Assembly (NCBI GenBank): GCA_016934955.1
Contig: JAFGRY010000003.1
Coordinates: 51,373 to 115,372, forward strand
Length of the DNA stretch: 64,000 nucleotides
Origin: a bacterium
GTDB taxonomy: Bacteria; Zhuqueibacterota; QNDG01; JAGLOF01
Direction: 5' to 3'
Part shown: piece by piece, positions 43,949-52,981 of the stretch
Numbering within the stretch: position 1 is the first letter of the stretch
Layout of the letters: every line of letters starts with the position of its first letter
The notes under the pieces: generated by a model
The model's database searches: none
Told to the model about the DNA's origin: nothing
The model's input: the letters and a program-made list of their open reading frames with translations, nothing else
Made by a program: the position numbers and the translations under genes

Positions 43949-45055
43949 CTATTGCAGCGAATATCGTGTTCCGGCAATCTCGGCATGCCGTTCCAGGGCC
44001 AGCTCCACCAGACGGGTAATAAGCCGGCTGAACGGTATTCCGGAGGCCTCCCAGAGTTTCGGGTACATGCTGATGGGGGTGAATCCCGGCAGGGTGTTGA
44101 TTTCATTTACATAGAGACGGTCTGCGGCTTCATCATAGAGAAAATCGACCCTGCCCAATCCCGCGCAGTCGACCGCCGTGAACGCGGCCACCGCCATGGC
44201 CCGCACCCGCCCGGCGACATCGTCGGAAATAACGGCGGGGATCACCAGACCGCTCTCGGTGACATATTTGGCTTCATAGTCATAGAACTCGTTGCCGGGC
44301 AGGATCTCTCCCACAACCGAGGCCTCGGGATGATCGTTACCCAGAACGGCGCATTCGAGTTCCCGGCCCTGAATCGCTTTTTCCACGAGTATCTTTCTGT
44401 CATATGCCGCCGCTGTCTCGACAGCCGCAGGCAGTTTTCCGGGGATCGCTGCCTTGCTGATGCCGACACTTGATCCGCCGTTGGCCGGCTTGACAAAACA
44501 GGGAAACCCGATCTCATCGGCGATGCCCACAAGGATCCTCTTCCGGTTCTCCATCCAGGCTGACCTCGTGAACCAGATATAATCGGCCCCCGGCAGATTG
44601 TTCTGGAAAAAGATCTGCTTCATGAGCACCTTGTCCATGCTCAGGGCCGAAGAAGCGACCCCCGCTCCGGCGCAGGGAATGCCCGCCATGGCCAGCAGCC
44701 CCTGCAGCGTCCCGTCCTCTCCGAACGTGCCGTGCAGCAGCGGCAGCACCGCATCGACGGCAACCGCCGCCCCGGAACGGCCCGATTCGTCCACCGGGAT
44801 GAATCCGCCGGCCTCCGGTCCGCCGACAAGAAGCGTTTTGCCCGTCGCTCTCTCCAGTGCCTCCGCGGTCAGGGGGGCGGACAGCTCTTCCAGGAGCAGC
44901 CACTCCCCTTCACGGGTCACCTTTACCGCGACAACCTGAAACCGGTTACGGTCAATATGCTGCAGCACGCCCGCGGCGCTGGCCAGCGATACCTCGTGTT
45001 CGGCGGACCGCCCTCCGAAAAGAACGGCTACCCGTTTTGGGGATGCAGTATTCAT
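43949..45055 (-). CDS. ddl: D-alanine--D-alanine ligase
   Basis: 368 aa ATP-grasp ligase making D-Ala-D-Ala for peptidoglycan. VLFGGRSAEHEVSLASA, PLLHGTFGEDGTLQG, GVASSALSMDKV, FVKPANGGSSVGIS and EINTLPGFTPISMYPKLW are all present. The longer frame to 45109 has no better start; 45055 (MNTASPKRVAVLFGG) fits the family and follows GAGG. Confidence 0.95.
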   Translation of the reverse strand: MNTASPKRVAVLFGGRSAEHEVSLASAAGVLQHIDRNRFQVVAVKVTREGEWLLLEELSAPLTAEALERATGKTLLVGGPEAGGFIPVDESGRSGAAVAVDAVLPLLHGTFGEDGTLQGLLAMAGIPCAGAGVASSALSMDKVLMKQIFFQNNLPGADYIWFTRSAWMENRKRILVGIADEIGFPCFVKPANGGSSVGISKAAIPGKLPAAVETAAAYDRKILVEKAIQGRELECAVLGNDHPEASVVGEILPGNEFYDYEAKYVTESGLVIPAVISDDVAGRVRAMAVAAFTAVDCAGLGRVDFLYDEAADRLYVNEINTLPGFTPISMYPKLWEASGIPFSRLITRLVELALERHAEIAGTRYSLQ

Positions 45056-45080
45056 ACAACCTCGTTTGTGAATGTCCTTA

Positions 45081-45109
45081 AAGATACAAAGAACAGGCAC
45101 TATTTGCAA
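45081..45109 (-). promoter_or_regulatory. probable ddl promoter
   Basis: On the minus strand TTGCAA (45109-45104), 17-base spacer, TATCTT (45086-45081), ~25 bases before the ddl start. Confidence 0.5.
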
Positions 45110-45165
45110 CCGATTTAGGAGGGATTCCGGTCACCTGATGACCTGTTCTCCGGTGCAAAAGGCGG

Positions 45166-45200
45166 AAAAAAAAGCGGAAGCACCGGATCAGTCGATCCGG
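45166..45200 (-). terminator. possible terminator of the beta-propeller gene
   Basis: Stem CCGGAT / ATCCGG at the stop codon of the propeller gene, with a run of eight U nine bases further on the minus strand. The spacing is longer than usual. Confidence 0.4.
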
Positions 45201-46816
45201 TAGGGGGCGTTCCAGTAGAAGCGGGTGAGTCCGGCCGCGGTTCCGGCCCAGAGATAGTCGCCGTCCAGAAGCAGCCAGTAGACGCGGTTGTCACGCAGTC
45301 CGTCATCGATGGTAAAACGGCTCCAGCGACGTTCTTTTTTGAGAAATTTGAGAATCCCGTCGTCGGTGCCGAACCAGACGACTTCGTCATCGGCAAGGAT
45401 GGTATAAATCACGCCGCCGGTGGGGTAATGGCCGGAGGGGAACCCGGTCCACTCACCGGATGCCTTGTCGAGCACCTGCACCCCGTCATCGGACCCCGCC
45501 CAGACCTCTCCGGCATAGGCGCTTACCGCCGTCACCCTGAACATCTGCATACCTGGAGCTGATTCGACTCCGCGCCAGAGGCCCGTTTCACCGTCACGGA
45601 ACAGGAGCCCCCGGTCGGTGGTGGCCCAGATATCAGCACCGTCAGGTTCGATATGGTGGATGGTCCTGCCGGGCACCAGTTCGTCCCGCACCTGCCGGAT
45701 CGTCTCGTCAGGCAGGTGGACCATATTGATCCCGCTCGCCGTCCCCACCCAGAGCCACGGTCCGGCCAGGGCGACGGAAGTGATGCTGTTGTTCGTGAGA
45801 TGTTCCCGGACCGTGTAGCTCCGCCAGCGGCCCGTCGTTTTGTTGAGGCGGATCAGTCCCTGGCCGGTGCCGAACCAGACCGCGACCGTATCCACGGCAA
45901 TGGAACGGACTCTGTCGCTGTAAAGATCGGTATGCAGTTCAGCTTCGTACACGCTCCATCTGTTTCGCTCCATATCCCAGAAGGTGATCCCCCCTGTTCC
46001 GCGGGAAAGGCTGCGGCCGCCGATCCACATGCCCTCTCCGTCCCAGGCCATGGCCCGCACCTCATCCACGTAGAGCCCGAAGGGCAGCAGCCGCATGGAT
46101 GCGGTCAGCGGGTTGGCCTCGGCGCCTCCCAGGCCGTCTATGGCCAGCCAGAGATGGTTGAACCGGTCGGCCACGGCTCCGGTGACGGGGAAACGGCGGA
46201 AATGGTTGTCCTGAACCACGCGTTCGGGGAGATAATCCCAGGGACCGTCGACAAACAGCATGGGGATATCCACGGGACGCTGCCTTCTGCCCTGCCATGT
46301 GACGTTGTCCCCGGCCAGTTCCGCATCCACGGTCTCCCAGAAAGGCCCCCCCTGGCGGCTGCCGCTGTAGAGCCTGCCGTCGTCGGCTTCGAGCCAGAGC
46401 CTGGTGTCGCCGCTGCCGATGGAAAGCACGCCCCGGACACCCAGCCGGTCATAGGAGAGGTTCCGCCATTCCCGAATTCCCGGCAGAAGAAAACTCAAAC
46501 CGGTGGCGGTGGCGCACCAGAGAACCCCTGACGGTCTGTCCATGGCGACCACCCGAACGCGATCATCGGCCATGCCGCTGCTGAGCGAAAAGGGAGTGTC
46601 CCATTCCTCCCGGGTGTAATCATACCGGCTGACACCGTTCTCCGATCCGAAATAGACGTAGGTATCGCCGTAGCTGAGCGATGCGGGAAAGCGGTGTACC
46701 GACCAGGTGACCCAGTCTCCCGGGCGGTAATCGAGGGATCGCTGCAGCACGTCCTGGGCCGATGCCATGGCCGCCGGCAGCGCCAGCAGCAGTATGGTGA
46801 GAACGATCCGTTTCAT
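45188..46816 (-). CDS. secreted beta-propeller protein (two-component regulator propeller-like)
   Basis: 542 aa. Signal peptide ending ASAQ (~residue 20), then about ten repeats of the Reg_prop type in which a W-x-G/A-T-x-x-G-L pattern recurs (for example LWCATATGLSFL, VWFGTGQGLIRL, LWVGTASGINMV, IWATTDRGLLFR, LWAGTAAGLTRF). In hybrid sensor kinases such propellers are sensor domains; here no transmembrane helix or kinase follows. It may bind a ligand in the periplasm. The start at 46816 follows GAGGAGAG. Confidence 0.8.
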   Translation of the reverse strand: MKRIVLTILLLALPAAMASAQDVLQRSLDYRPGDWVTWSVHRFPASLSYGDTYVYFGSENGVSRYDYTREEWDTPFSLSSGMADDRVRVVAMDRPSGVLWCATATGLSFLLPGIREWRNLSYDRLGVRGVLSIGSGDTRLWLEADDGRLYSGSRQGGPFWETVDAELAGDNVTWQGRRQRPVDIPMLFVDGPWDYLPERVVQDNHFRRFPVTGAVADRFNHLWLAIDGLGGAEANPLTASMRLLPFGLYVDEVRAMAWDGEGMWIGGRSLSRGTGGITFWDMERNRWSVYEAELHTDLYSDRVRSIAVDTVAVWFGTGQGLIRLNKTTGRWRSYTVREHLTNNSITSVALAGPWLWVGTASGINMVHLPDETIRQVRDELVPGRTIHHIEPDGADIWATTDRGLLFRDGETGLWRGVESAPGMQMFRVTAVSAYAGEVWAGSDDGVQVLDKASGEWTGFPSGHYPTGGVIYTILADDEVVWFGTDDGILKFLKKERRWSRFTIDDGLRDNRVYWLLLDGDYLWAGTAAGLTRFYWNAPYRID

Positions 46817-46868
46817 GCATCTCTCCTCTTTCGGGATGACGGCCGGGAATGCCGGATAATTAAAAAAT

Positions 46869-46897
46869 AAAATAAGCAATTTCCCCGCCACTGTCAA
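46869..46897 (-). promoter_or_regulatory. sigma-70 promoter of the beta-propeller gene
   Basis: On the minus strand TTGACA (46897-46892), 17-base spacer, TATTTT (46874-46869), just downstream of the phoU terminator. Confidence 0.75.
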
Positions 46898-46920
46898 CAC
46901 CTCTCTGCGGCAGAGCGGCA

Positions 46921-46960
46921 TTAAAAAGGCTGTCCACCCGCCGCTGGCGGAGGACAGCCT
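46921..46960 (-). terminator. Rho-independent terminator of phoU
   Basis: Outer stem AGGCTGTCC / GGACAGCCT enclosing an inner CCGCC/GGCGG stem, followed on the minus strand by UUUUUAA. It ends the phoU transcript 21 bases after the stop codon. Confidence 0.85.
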
Positions 46961-46981
46961 CACTACAGGGCAGAAGCAGGA

Positions 46982-47662
46982 TTACTGTTTGTTTATATAT
47001 TCGTCGGATTTATGCCGAATGATCCACCCCTCGATCATGTAGATCACATCTTCAGAGATATTGGTCGTCAAGTCGGCGATACGCTCAAGATGGCGGGAGA
47101 TTGAGAGCAGGTGCATCATTTGACCCACTTTTTTCTGATCCGTCTCCAGACTTATTTCTTTTTCCACCTTTGCGTACATCTCCCGGTTCATTTCATCAAC
47201 ACTGTCATCGAGCGTGCATACTTCCCGGGCCAGATGAGTATCCATCTTCACCAGCGCATCCAGGCTCATCTTCAGCATTCGCTTTACCTGCTGTGACATC
47301 TCGGCCAGATTGAACTGCACTTTTGTCTTCGGAATAGCCGTGATTGAAAGCCCCCGTTCACAGATGTTTGCGACCAGGTCGCCTATTCTTTCAAGATCAT
47401 TGTTGATTTTCATGGTAGCGATGATGAAACGCAGATCGGTGGCAACCGGCTGATGAAGAGCCAAAAGCTTGAGACACTCCTCTTCCAGATCGACTTCCAT
47501 CTCATCTATTTCATAATCACTTTCAAGGAGTCTGCGGGCCAGCCCTGTATCTCGTTCCGTAACTGCAAGGACAGCATCGTTTACCCGTTCTTCAACAAGT
47601 GCACCGAGCGTCAGGATACTTTGTTTCAGTTTATCTATTTCTCTTTGAAGTCTGTACTGCAT
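46982..47662 (-). CDS. phoU: PhoU phosphate signalling regulator
   Basis: 226 aa all-helical protein with the duplicated PhoU three-helix motif: EMEVDLEEECLKLLALHQPVATDLRFI, NNDLERIGDLVANI, then VDEMNREMYAKVEKE and ISRHLERIADLTTNI. PhoU links the Pst transporter to PhoR and keeps the Pho regulon off when phosphate is ample. The start at 47662 (MQYRLQREI) begins the first helix. It is transcribed alone, divergently from phoBR, behind three 11-base repeats. Confidence 0.93.
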   Translation of the reverse strand: MQYRLQREIDKLKQSILTLGALVEERVNDAVLAVTERDTGLARRLLESDYEIDEMEVDLEEECLKLLALHQPVATDLRFIIATMKINNDLERIGDLVANICERGLSITAIPKTKVQFNLAEMSQQVKRMLKMSLDALVKMDTHLAREVCTLDDSVDEMNREMYAKVEKEISLETDQKKVGQMMHLLSISRHLERIADLTTNISEDVIYMIEGWIIRHKSDEYINKQ

Positions 47663-47703
47663 AATGACCCCTGCCTTTTTTTTAATATACGTCATGCGAA
47701 GAA

Positions 47704-47746
47704 AAAATACCACTTTTTTGTTAGAATTCGATTAGCGTAGAATTAG
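47704..47746 (-). promoter_or_regulatory. Pho-box-like promoter of phoU (three 11-base repeats)
   Basis: Read on the minus strand, CTAATTCTACG, CTAATCGAATT and CTAACAAAAAA follow one another in perfect 11-base phase (47746-47714), then after 3 bases TATTTT (47709-47704) as a -10. No good -35 is present, as expected at a PhoB-activated promoter. The same arrangement precedes the porin-pst operon. Confidence 0.65.
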
Positions 47747-47771
47747 ATGTTTGTTCAGCAATGATAACTTC

Positions 47772-47800
47772 TTGAATTATCAGAACTGTTTGCATATATT
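47772..47800 (+). promoter_or_regulatory. sigma-70 promoter of phoBR
   Basis: TTGAAT (47772-47777), exact 17-base spacer, TATATT (47795-47800), about 26 bases before the phoB start codon. Confidence 0.75.
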
Positions 47801-47826
47801 ATATTGACATATACTGGAGAGATAGC

Positions 47827-48516
47827 ATGGCAAAAGCGCATATTTTAGTGGTTGAAGATGAACCTGATATACTTGACCTGCTGCAGTATAATCTGGAAGA
47901 GGAGGGGTTTCAGGTAACGACAGCAGTTACCGGTGAAGATGCGGTTTATAAGGCGATGACACTGCACCCCAACCTGATACTGCTCGACCTGATGCTGCCC
48001 GGTATTGACGGATTTGATGTCTGCCGTACGCTGAAAGGGGATCATAAAACCGCCGGTATTCCCATAATCATGATCACCGCAAAAGGTGAAGAGAGCGATA
48101 TAATCTCCGGACTTGAACTGGGGGCGGATGATTACATTACAAAACCGTTCAGACCGAAAATTCTCATAGCCAGAGTGCGAAGCGTGCTGCGCAGACAGAG
48201 TGCTGCTGTAAACAAAGACAACGCTCCCAAAGCGATCGCGAACCTGTTTATCGATCCGGCAAGAGTCGATGTAAAGGTGGACAATCAATCCGTCTCGCTG
48301 ACAGCAACGGAGTTCCACATTCTCAACTTCCTGGCAAATCATCCGGGATGGGTGTTCACCCGCTCACAGATCATCGATTCCATCAAGGGGAGTGATTATC
48401 CCGTCACCGACAGGTCGGTCGATGTTCAGATCGTGGGGCTCAGAAAAAAACTCGGTTCAGCAGGGCATATGATCGAAACCGTTCGCGGCATCGGGTACCG
48501 TTTTCGGGAGGAGTAA
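47827..48516 (+). CDS. phoB: PhoB-family response regulator
   Basis: 229 aa. Receiver domain with acidic pair (ED at 10-11), phospho-acceptor Asp54 (LLDLMLPG), Thr in MITAKGE and Lys in ITKPF, followed by an OmpR-type winged helix (TATEFHILNFLANHPGWVF, RSVDVQIVGLRKKLG, TVRGIGYRF). Context with phoR, phoU and pst supports phosphate-responsive PhoB. The phoR ATG follows immediately after its TAA. Confidence 0.92.
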   Translation: MAKAHILVVEDEPDILDLLQYNLEEEGFQVTTAVTGEDAVYKAMTLHPNLILLDLMLPGIDGFDVCRTLKGDHKTAGIPIIMITAKGEESDIISGLELGADDYITKPFRPKILIARVRSVLRRQSAAVNKDNAPKAIANLFIDPARVDVKVDNQSVSLTATEFHILNFLANHPGWVFTRSQIIDSIKGSDYPVTDRSVDVQIVGLRKKLGSAGHMIETVRGIGYRFREE

Positions 48517-50304
48517 ATGAAAAAACCTGTTCCTTTTTTATGGCGATATGTTCCCTGGCATGTACTGCTGCTGATTGTCTCCCTGTCAACGCTGGGAATT
48601 TTCTCTTCTCTTACACTCCGCCGCACCTATATGGACCGGATCACATCCGAGCTCACGGCAAGATCAAGGCTGGCAGGCGCCATTATCGGCGATGCTCTGG
48701 GGAAAAAGGATTATGACCGCATCGAATCGGTATGTGACTCGCTGGGGTCGATCATGCCGGGCCGATTTACCGTTATTCTGCCGGACGGCCTCGTGGTGGG
48801 CGATTCCGACGAATCGCCGGCGCAGATGGAAAATCACGCCGGCAGGCCGGAAATCATCCACGCCATAACGGATGGAGTCGGCAGGTCGATCCGCTTCAGC
48901 AACACGGTGAAACTGAATATGCTGTATGTCGCCGTTCCCTATGCACCGGACGGAACCGTCGTTGCCGTGGTCCGCAGTTCCCTGCCTCTGACCCAACTCA
49001 CCGACACGCTGCATGCTTTGTACCGCAGGATCACTCTTGTGCTCATATGCGTCATCATCGGTGCGGCTGTCATTGCGCTTATTATTTCACACAGTATCAG
49101 ACGGCCGATAAAGCAACTCATCGAGGGTTCACAGCATCTCAGCAGAGGAGAGCTGGACTATCGCATGCATATTTCTGATCCGCATGAATTGATGATGCTG
49201 GGACGAGCCATGAACAGTATGGCCGCTGATCTGGAAAAACTGATCAGCACGATGCAGGAACAGCAGCAGGAAATGAAAAGTGTTCTCACCGGCATGTCGG
49301 AAGCGCTGATCGCAATCAATCAGCAAGGACAGATAAGCCGGTTCAATGACGCCGCCGGCGCCCTCTTTTCCATCAGCCCCGAGGACGCCACAGGTAAAAA
49401 TCTCGAAGAAGTCATCCGTAATATGGATCTGCTGCGATTCGTGAAATCAATCAGGGAAAACCGCGGCGCGGACCAGCATGAGGCGATCATTAAAATCCCT
49501 GAAGATCGGTTCCTCCAGGCACGGGGAAGCATCCTCCCCTGTCTGCTAAACAAGAGTGAACAGATTCTGCTGGTCCTGAACGACATCACCAGAATGAAGC
49601 GTCTCGAAAACGTACGCAAGGAATTCGTGGCCAATGTTTCTCATGAATTGAAAACGCCGATAACGGCCATCGCCGCGGCTGTGGACACGCTCCAGAGCGG
49701 CGCGGTCAACGATGCGAAAAACAGCAAACGCTTTCTTACGATCATCGCAAAGCAAACCGAAAGGCTGCACAATATCGTGGAAGACCTGCTGCAAATATCA
49801 CGGTTTGAGAGCACCGCTCACGAGCAGGAAATTGAACAAAGTCTCACGGTACAGCCGGTACTGCCAATCATCAAGGAAGCGGTCTCGATATGCCGCTCTG
49901 CGGCCGCGAAAAAACAGATAACGATAGAGATTCGCTGCACTTCAGACACAACGGCAGTTCTGCATCCACCCTCTCTGGAACAGGCACTCGTCAATCTCAT
50001 CGACAACGCCGTCAAATACAGTCCAAACAACAGCAATATCCTGATAGTGTGTGAGAGCGATGCCGGACACACCACAATTACCGTCACTGATTTTGGAGAA
50101 GGTATTTCAGCAGAACACCAGGAGAGAATCTTTGAACGATTTTACCGGGTCGACAAATCCCGCAGCAGAGAACAGGGCGGCACGGGATTGGGGCTGGCGA
50201 TTGTCAAGCATGCGGTGCTGATGCAAAAAGGATCGATACGCGTAAAAAGTGCACTCTCTAAAGGAAGCAGCTTTACCATAACACTTCCCGGGAAGCGTGT
50301 CTGA
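48517..50304 (+). CDS. phoR: PhoR-family sensor histidine kinase
   Basis: 595 aa. TM1 (~14-32), an extracytoplasmic region of ~130 residues, TM2 (~168-190), HAMP linker, PAS-like domain (~250-360), HisKA with phospho-acceptor His376 (VSHELKTP), and HATPase with N box (LVNLIDNAVKYS), GEGIS and GTGLGLAI. E. coli PhoR lacks the large periplasmic domain; this is the Gram-positive-like or FCB-like form. Convergent with pstB. Confidence 0.92.
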   Translation: MKKPVPFLWRYVPWHVLLLIVSLSTLGIFSSLTLRRTYMDRITSELTARSRLAGAIIGDALGKKDYDRIESVCDSLGSIMPGRFTVILPDGLVVGDSDESPAQMENHAGRPEIIHAITDGVGRSIRFSNTVKLNMLYVAVPYAPDGTVVAVVRSSLPLTQLTDTLHALYRRITLVLICVIIGAAVIALIISHSIRRPIKQLIEGSQHLSRGELDYRMHISDPHELMMLGRAMNSMAADLEKLISTMQEQQQEMKSVLTGMSEALIAINQQGQISRFNDAAGALFSISPEDATGKNLEEVIRNMDLLRFVKSIRENRGADQHEAIIKIPEDRFLQARGSILPCLLNKSEQILLVLNDITRMKRLENVRKEFVANVSHELKTPITAIAAAVDTLQSGAVNDAKNSKRFLTIIAKQTERLHNIVEDLLQISRFESTAHEQEIEQSLTVQPVLPIIKEAVSICRSAAAKKQITIEIRCTSDTTAVLHPPSLEQALVNLIDNAVKYSPNNSNILIVCESDAGHTTITVTDFGEGISAEHQERIFERFYRVDKSRSREQGGTGLGLAIVKHAVLMQKGSIRVKSALSKGSSFTITLPGKRV

Positions 50305-50327
50305 TATACATCTGCGCTCTCTCGGAA

Positions 50328-51086
50328 TCAGCCGAACCGGCCGGTCACATAATCTTCGGTCTTCTTCAGCTTTGGATTGGTGAATATCCGCTCGGTATCT
50401 CCGAATTCAATCAGTTCTCCGAGATAGAAAAAGGCGGTAAAATCGGAAACCCGGGCCGCCTGCTGCATATTGTGCGTGACGATCACGATCGTATATTCAT
50501 TCTTCAATTCAAAAATGAGCTCTTCGATCTTCTGCGTGGCGATGGGATCCAGTGCCGAAGCCGGCTCATCCATGAGGATGATCTCGGGTTTGATCGCCAG
50601 GGCGCGGGCGATGCACAGCCGCTGCTGCTGGCCGCCGGAAAGATCGAGCGCCGACTTGTCAAGCCGGTCCTTCACCTCATCCCAGAGAGCCGCACCGGTG
50701 AGGCTTTCCTCGACTCTATCGGCGATGATCGACTTGTTACGTTCCCCATTGATGTAGAGCCCGTAGGCGACGTTATCGAAAATGGATTTGGGGAAAGGAT
50801 TTGACTTCTGAAAGACCATACCGATCTTGCGCCGCAGATCTACAACATCAACATTTTTCTCGTAAATATCATTCCCGTCAAAGATAACCTTCCCCTCAAC
50901 CCGTGTGCCGGGTATGATATCGTTCATACGGTTCAGCGACCGCAGGAACGTCGATTTTCCGCACCCGGAGGGGCCGATCAGCGCGGTTACCTTGTGTGCC
51001 TCCATGCCCATGGAGATATTTTTCAGCGCGTGAAAATTTCCATAGTAGAAGTTGAAATGTTCCGTATACAGTATCAGTTCGTCCAT
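50328..51086 (-). CDS. pstB: phosphate ABC transporter ATP-binding protein PstB
   Basis: 252 aa. Walker [20 protein letters not shown], signature [17 protein letters not shown], Walker [13 protein letters not shown] and switch His TVIVTHNM-like VTHNMQ are present. High similarity to PstB. Last gene of the porin-pstSCAB operon. Confidence 0.96.
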   Translation of the reverse strand: MDELILYTEHFNFYYGNFHALKNISMGMEAHKVTALIGPSGCGKSTFLRSLNRMNDIIPGTRVEGKVIFDGNDIYEKNVDVVDLRRKIGMVFQKSNPFPKSIFDNVAYGLYINGERNKSIIADRVEESLTGAALWDEVKDRLDKSALDLSGGQQQRLCIARALAIKPEIILMDEPASALDPIATQKIEELIFELKNEYTIVIVTHNMQQAARVSDFTAFFYLGELIEFGDTERIFTNPKLKKTEDYVTGRFG

Positions 51087-51110
51087 TACTTCCTCTTCCG
51101 CGTCACACTA

Positions 51111-51983
51111 TCAGACTCGTTTATATTTTTTCCTGAAGCGATACCTGATTACCACCGCCACGGAATTCATTAATACAATGAGAAAAATCAATACCAGCGC
51201 GGTGCCGTAGGCAAGGGGCCGGACTTTGACGATTTCATGATGCTGGGTAGACATGATAAACAGGTGATAGGGCAGCGCCATAAACTGCTGACTCAGCATC
51301 TGGGGAAATTTCGGCAGCACCGGCCAGAAAAACGCGACACCGGTGAAAAGGATCGGCGCGGTTTCACCGGCGGCCCGGGCCAACCCAAGGATGGTGCCGG
51401 TAAGCATGCCCGGCACCGCGTAGGGCAGCACATTGGTTCTGATGGTCTGCCATTTCGTGGCCCCCAGCGCCAGGGCGCCCTCTCTGTATGATCTGGGAAC
51501 CGTTTTGAGCGCTTCCTCACTGGCGGTGATCGTCCAGGGCAGGGTAAGCAGTCCCAGCGTCAGGCCGGAAGAGATCACGGACAGCCCGAGATTGAGCATG
51601 AGCGTGAACAGGGCGAATCCGAAAAGCCCGTAGACGATGGACGGCACCCCGGAGAGATTGCGGATAGCCAGCCGGATAATCCGGATCAGCCGGCCCTGTT
51701 TCGCGTATTCATTGAGATAGATCGCCGTGAACATCCCTATGGGGACGGAAACGATGACCGTAACCAGGCTCACCCAGAAGGTTCCGACAATAGCCGGCCA
51801 GATGCCGCCTTCGGTCATACCCTTTCTCGGCTTGTCGCTGAGGAATTCCCAGTTGATGACACCGGCGCCTTTGGAAAACACATCATAAAGAATAAATGCC
51901 AGGATGACGATGATAATCACCGCTGACAGCCGCAGCACGGTAAATCCCAGAGCCTGCTCCATATCTCTCCATTTCCGCTTCAT
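51111..51983 (-). CDS. pstA: phosphate ABC transporter permease PstA
   Basis: 290 aa with six helices and the EAA-like loop ASEEALKTVPRSYREGALALGATKW typical of PstA. It overlaps pstC by 4 bases (ATGA). Together with PstC it forms the inner-membrane phosphate channel. Confidence 0.95.
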   Translation of the reverse strand: MKRKWRDMEQALGFTVLRLSAVIIIVILAFILYDVFSKGAGVINWEFLSDKPRKGMTEGGIWPAIVGTFWVSLVTVIVSVPIGMFTAIYLNEYAKQGRLIRIIRLAIRNLSGVPSIVYGLFGFALFTLMLNLGLSVISSGLTLGLLTLPWTITASEEALKTVPRSYREGALALGATKWQTIRTNVLPYAVPGMLTGTILGLARAAGETAPILFTGVAFFWPVLPKFPQMLSQQFMALPYHLFIMSTQHHEIVKVRPLAYGTALVLIFLIVLMNSVAVVIRYRFRKKYKRV

Positions 51984-52894
51984 CGGCTCACCTTCTGGTA
52001 TTTCTGCAGCACGACATCGGAGACGAGATTGACGACGAATGTCATGAGAAAGAGGACAAATCCTATGACAAACAGTGATTTATAATGGATACCCCCCTGA
52101 ACGGTCTCTCCCAGCTCGATGGCGATAGTGGCGGTCATTGTTCTCACTGAATCGAAAAAACCGCCCGGCATGGCGGGCGCGTTGCCGGTGGCCATGAGCA
52201 CGGTCATCGTTTCGCCGATGGCTCTGCCCATGCCGAGCATTACGGAAGCGATGATGCCCGACATGGCCGCCGGTATGGTAACCCGGACAAGTGTCTGCCA
52301 TCTCGTGGCACCGAGAGCAAGGGAGGCGTTTTTAAACTCCTGCGGCACCGCCAGGATCGCGTCTTCCGAGATACTGATGATGGTGGGCAGGGACATCACC
52401 GCAAGCAATATGGATCCGTTCATCGCGTTCAGCCCGTTGGATGTCCCGAAAATTTTTGCCAGCATCGGCCCGACAACAATAATCCCCATAAACCCGATGA
52501 CCACGGAAGGAATGCCCGCGAGGATCTCTATCACCGGTTTTATGATCTCCCGAACCCGGGGTTTGGCGATGTCCGCGATATACGCGGCACAGAGGATGCC
52601 CAGCGGCACGGCGATAACCATTGCCCCCAGGGTTACCATCAGGGTGCTGACGATCATGGAAAGCAGCCCGTATGATTCCCGCTCGAATGATGTCGGGTCC
52701 CATATCCTGTTCAGGAAAAATTCCTTCAGCCCCAGTGACTGCAGGGCCGGGAGCCCCTCGATGAGCAGCAGGGAGAAAATCCCCACCAGGACAATAACAG
52801 CGAACAGACCGTTAACCTGAAAGAACCGTTCGATGATATTTTCCCGTAATTGCCGCAGTATCACGGCTTTATTTTTGTGCTTCCTGTTCTGCAT
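51980..52894 (-). CDS. pstC: phosphate ABC transporter permease PstC
   Basis: 304 aa with six helices and PstC-specific segments (GTLMVTLGAMVIAVPLGI-like TLMVTLGAMVIAVPLGI, AGIPSVVIGFMG, EDAILAVPQEFKNASLALGATRW). Separated from pstS by 87 bases that contain a stable hairpin. Confidence 0.95.
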   Translation of the reverse strand: MQNRKHKNKAVILRQLRENIIERFFQVNGLFAVIVLVGIFSLLLIEGLPALQSLGLKEFFLNRIWDPTSFERESYGLLSMIVSTLMVTLGAMVIAVPLGILCAAYIADIAKPRVREIIKPVIEILAGIPSVVIGFMGIIVVGPMLAKIFGTSNGLNAMNGSILLAVMSLPTIISISEDAILAVPQEFKNASLALGATRWQTLVRVTIPAAMSGIIASVMLGMGRAIGETMTVLMATGNAPAMPGGFFDSVRTMTATIAIELGETVQGGIHYKSLFVIGFVLFLMTFVVNLVSDVVLQKYQKVSR

Positions 52895-52922
52895 TCTATT
52901 CCACTGTTTTGGGCGGTACTAT

Positions 52923-52947
52923 GCCGGGGATCGGGAAGATCCCCGGC
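52923..52947. other. stem-loop between pstS and pstC
   Basis: GCCGGGGATC (52923-52932) and GATCCCCGGC (52938-52947), 10 bp perfect, 5-base loop, no U-tract. Such stems after binding-protein genes usually protect the pstS message and give it more expression than the permease genes. Confidence 0.6.
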
Positions 52948-52981
52948 GGACTGTATGCCGGCAATATGAGGATTTCCGTCC

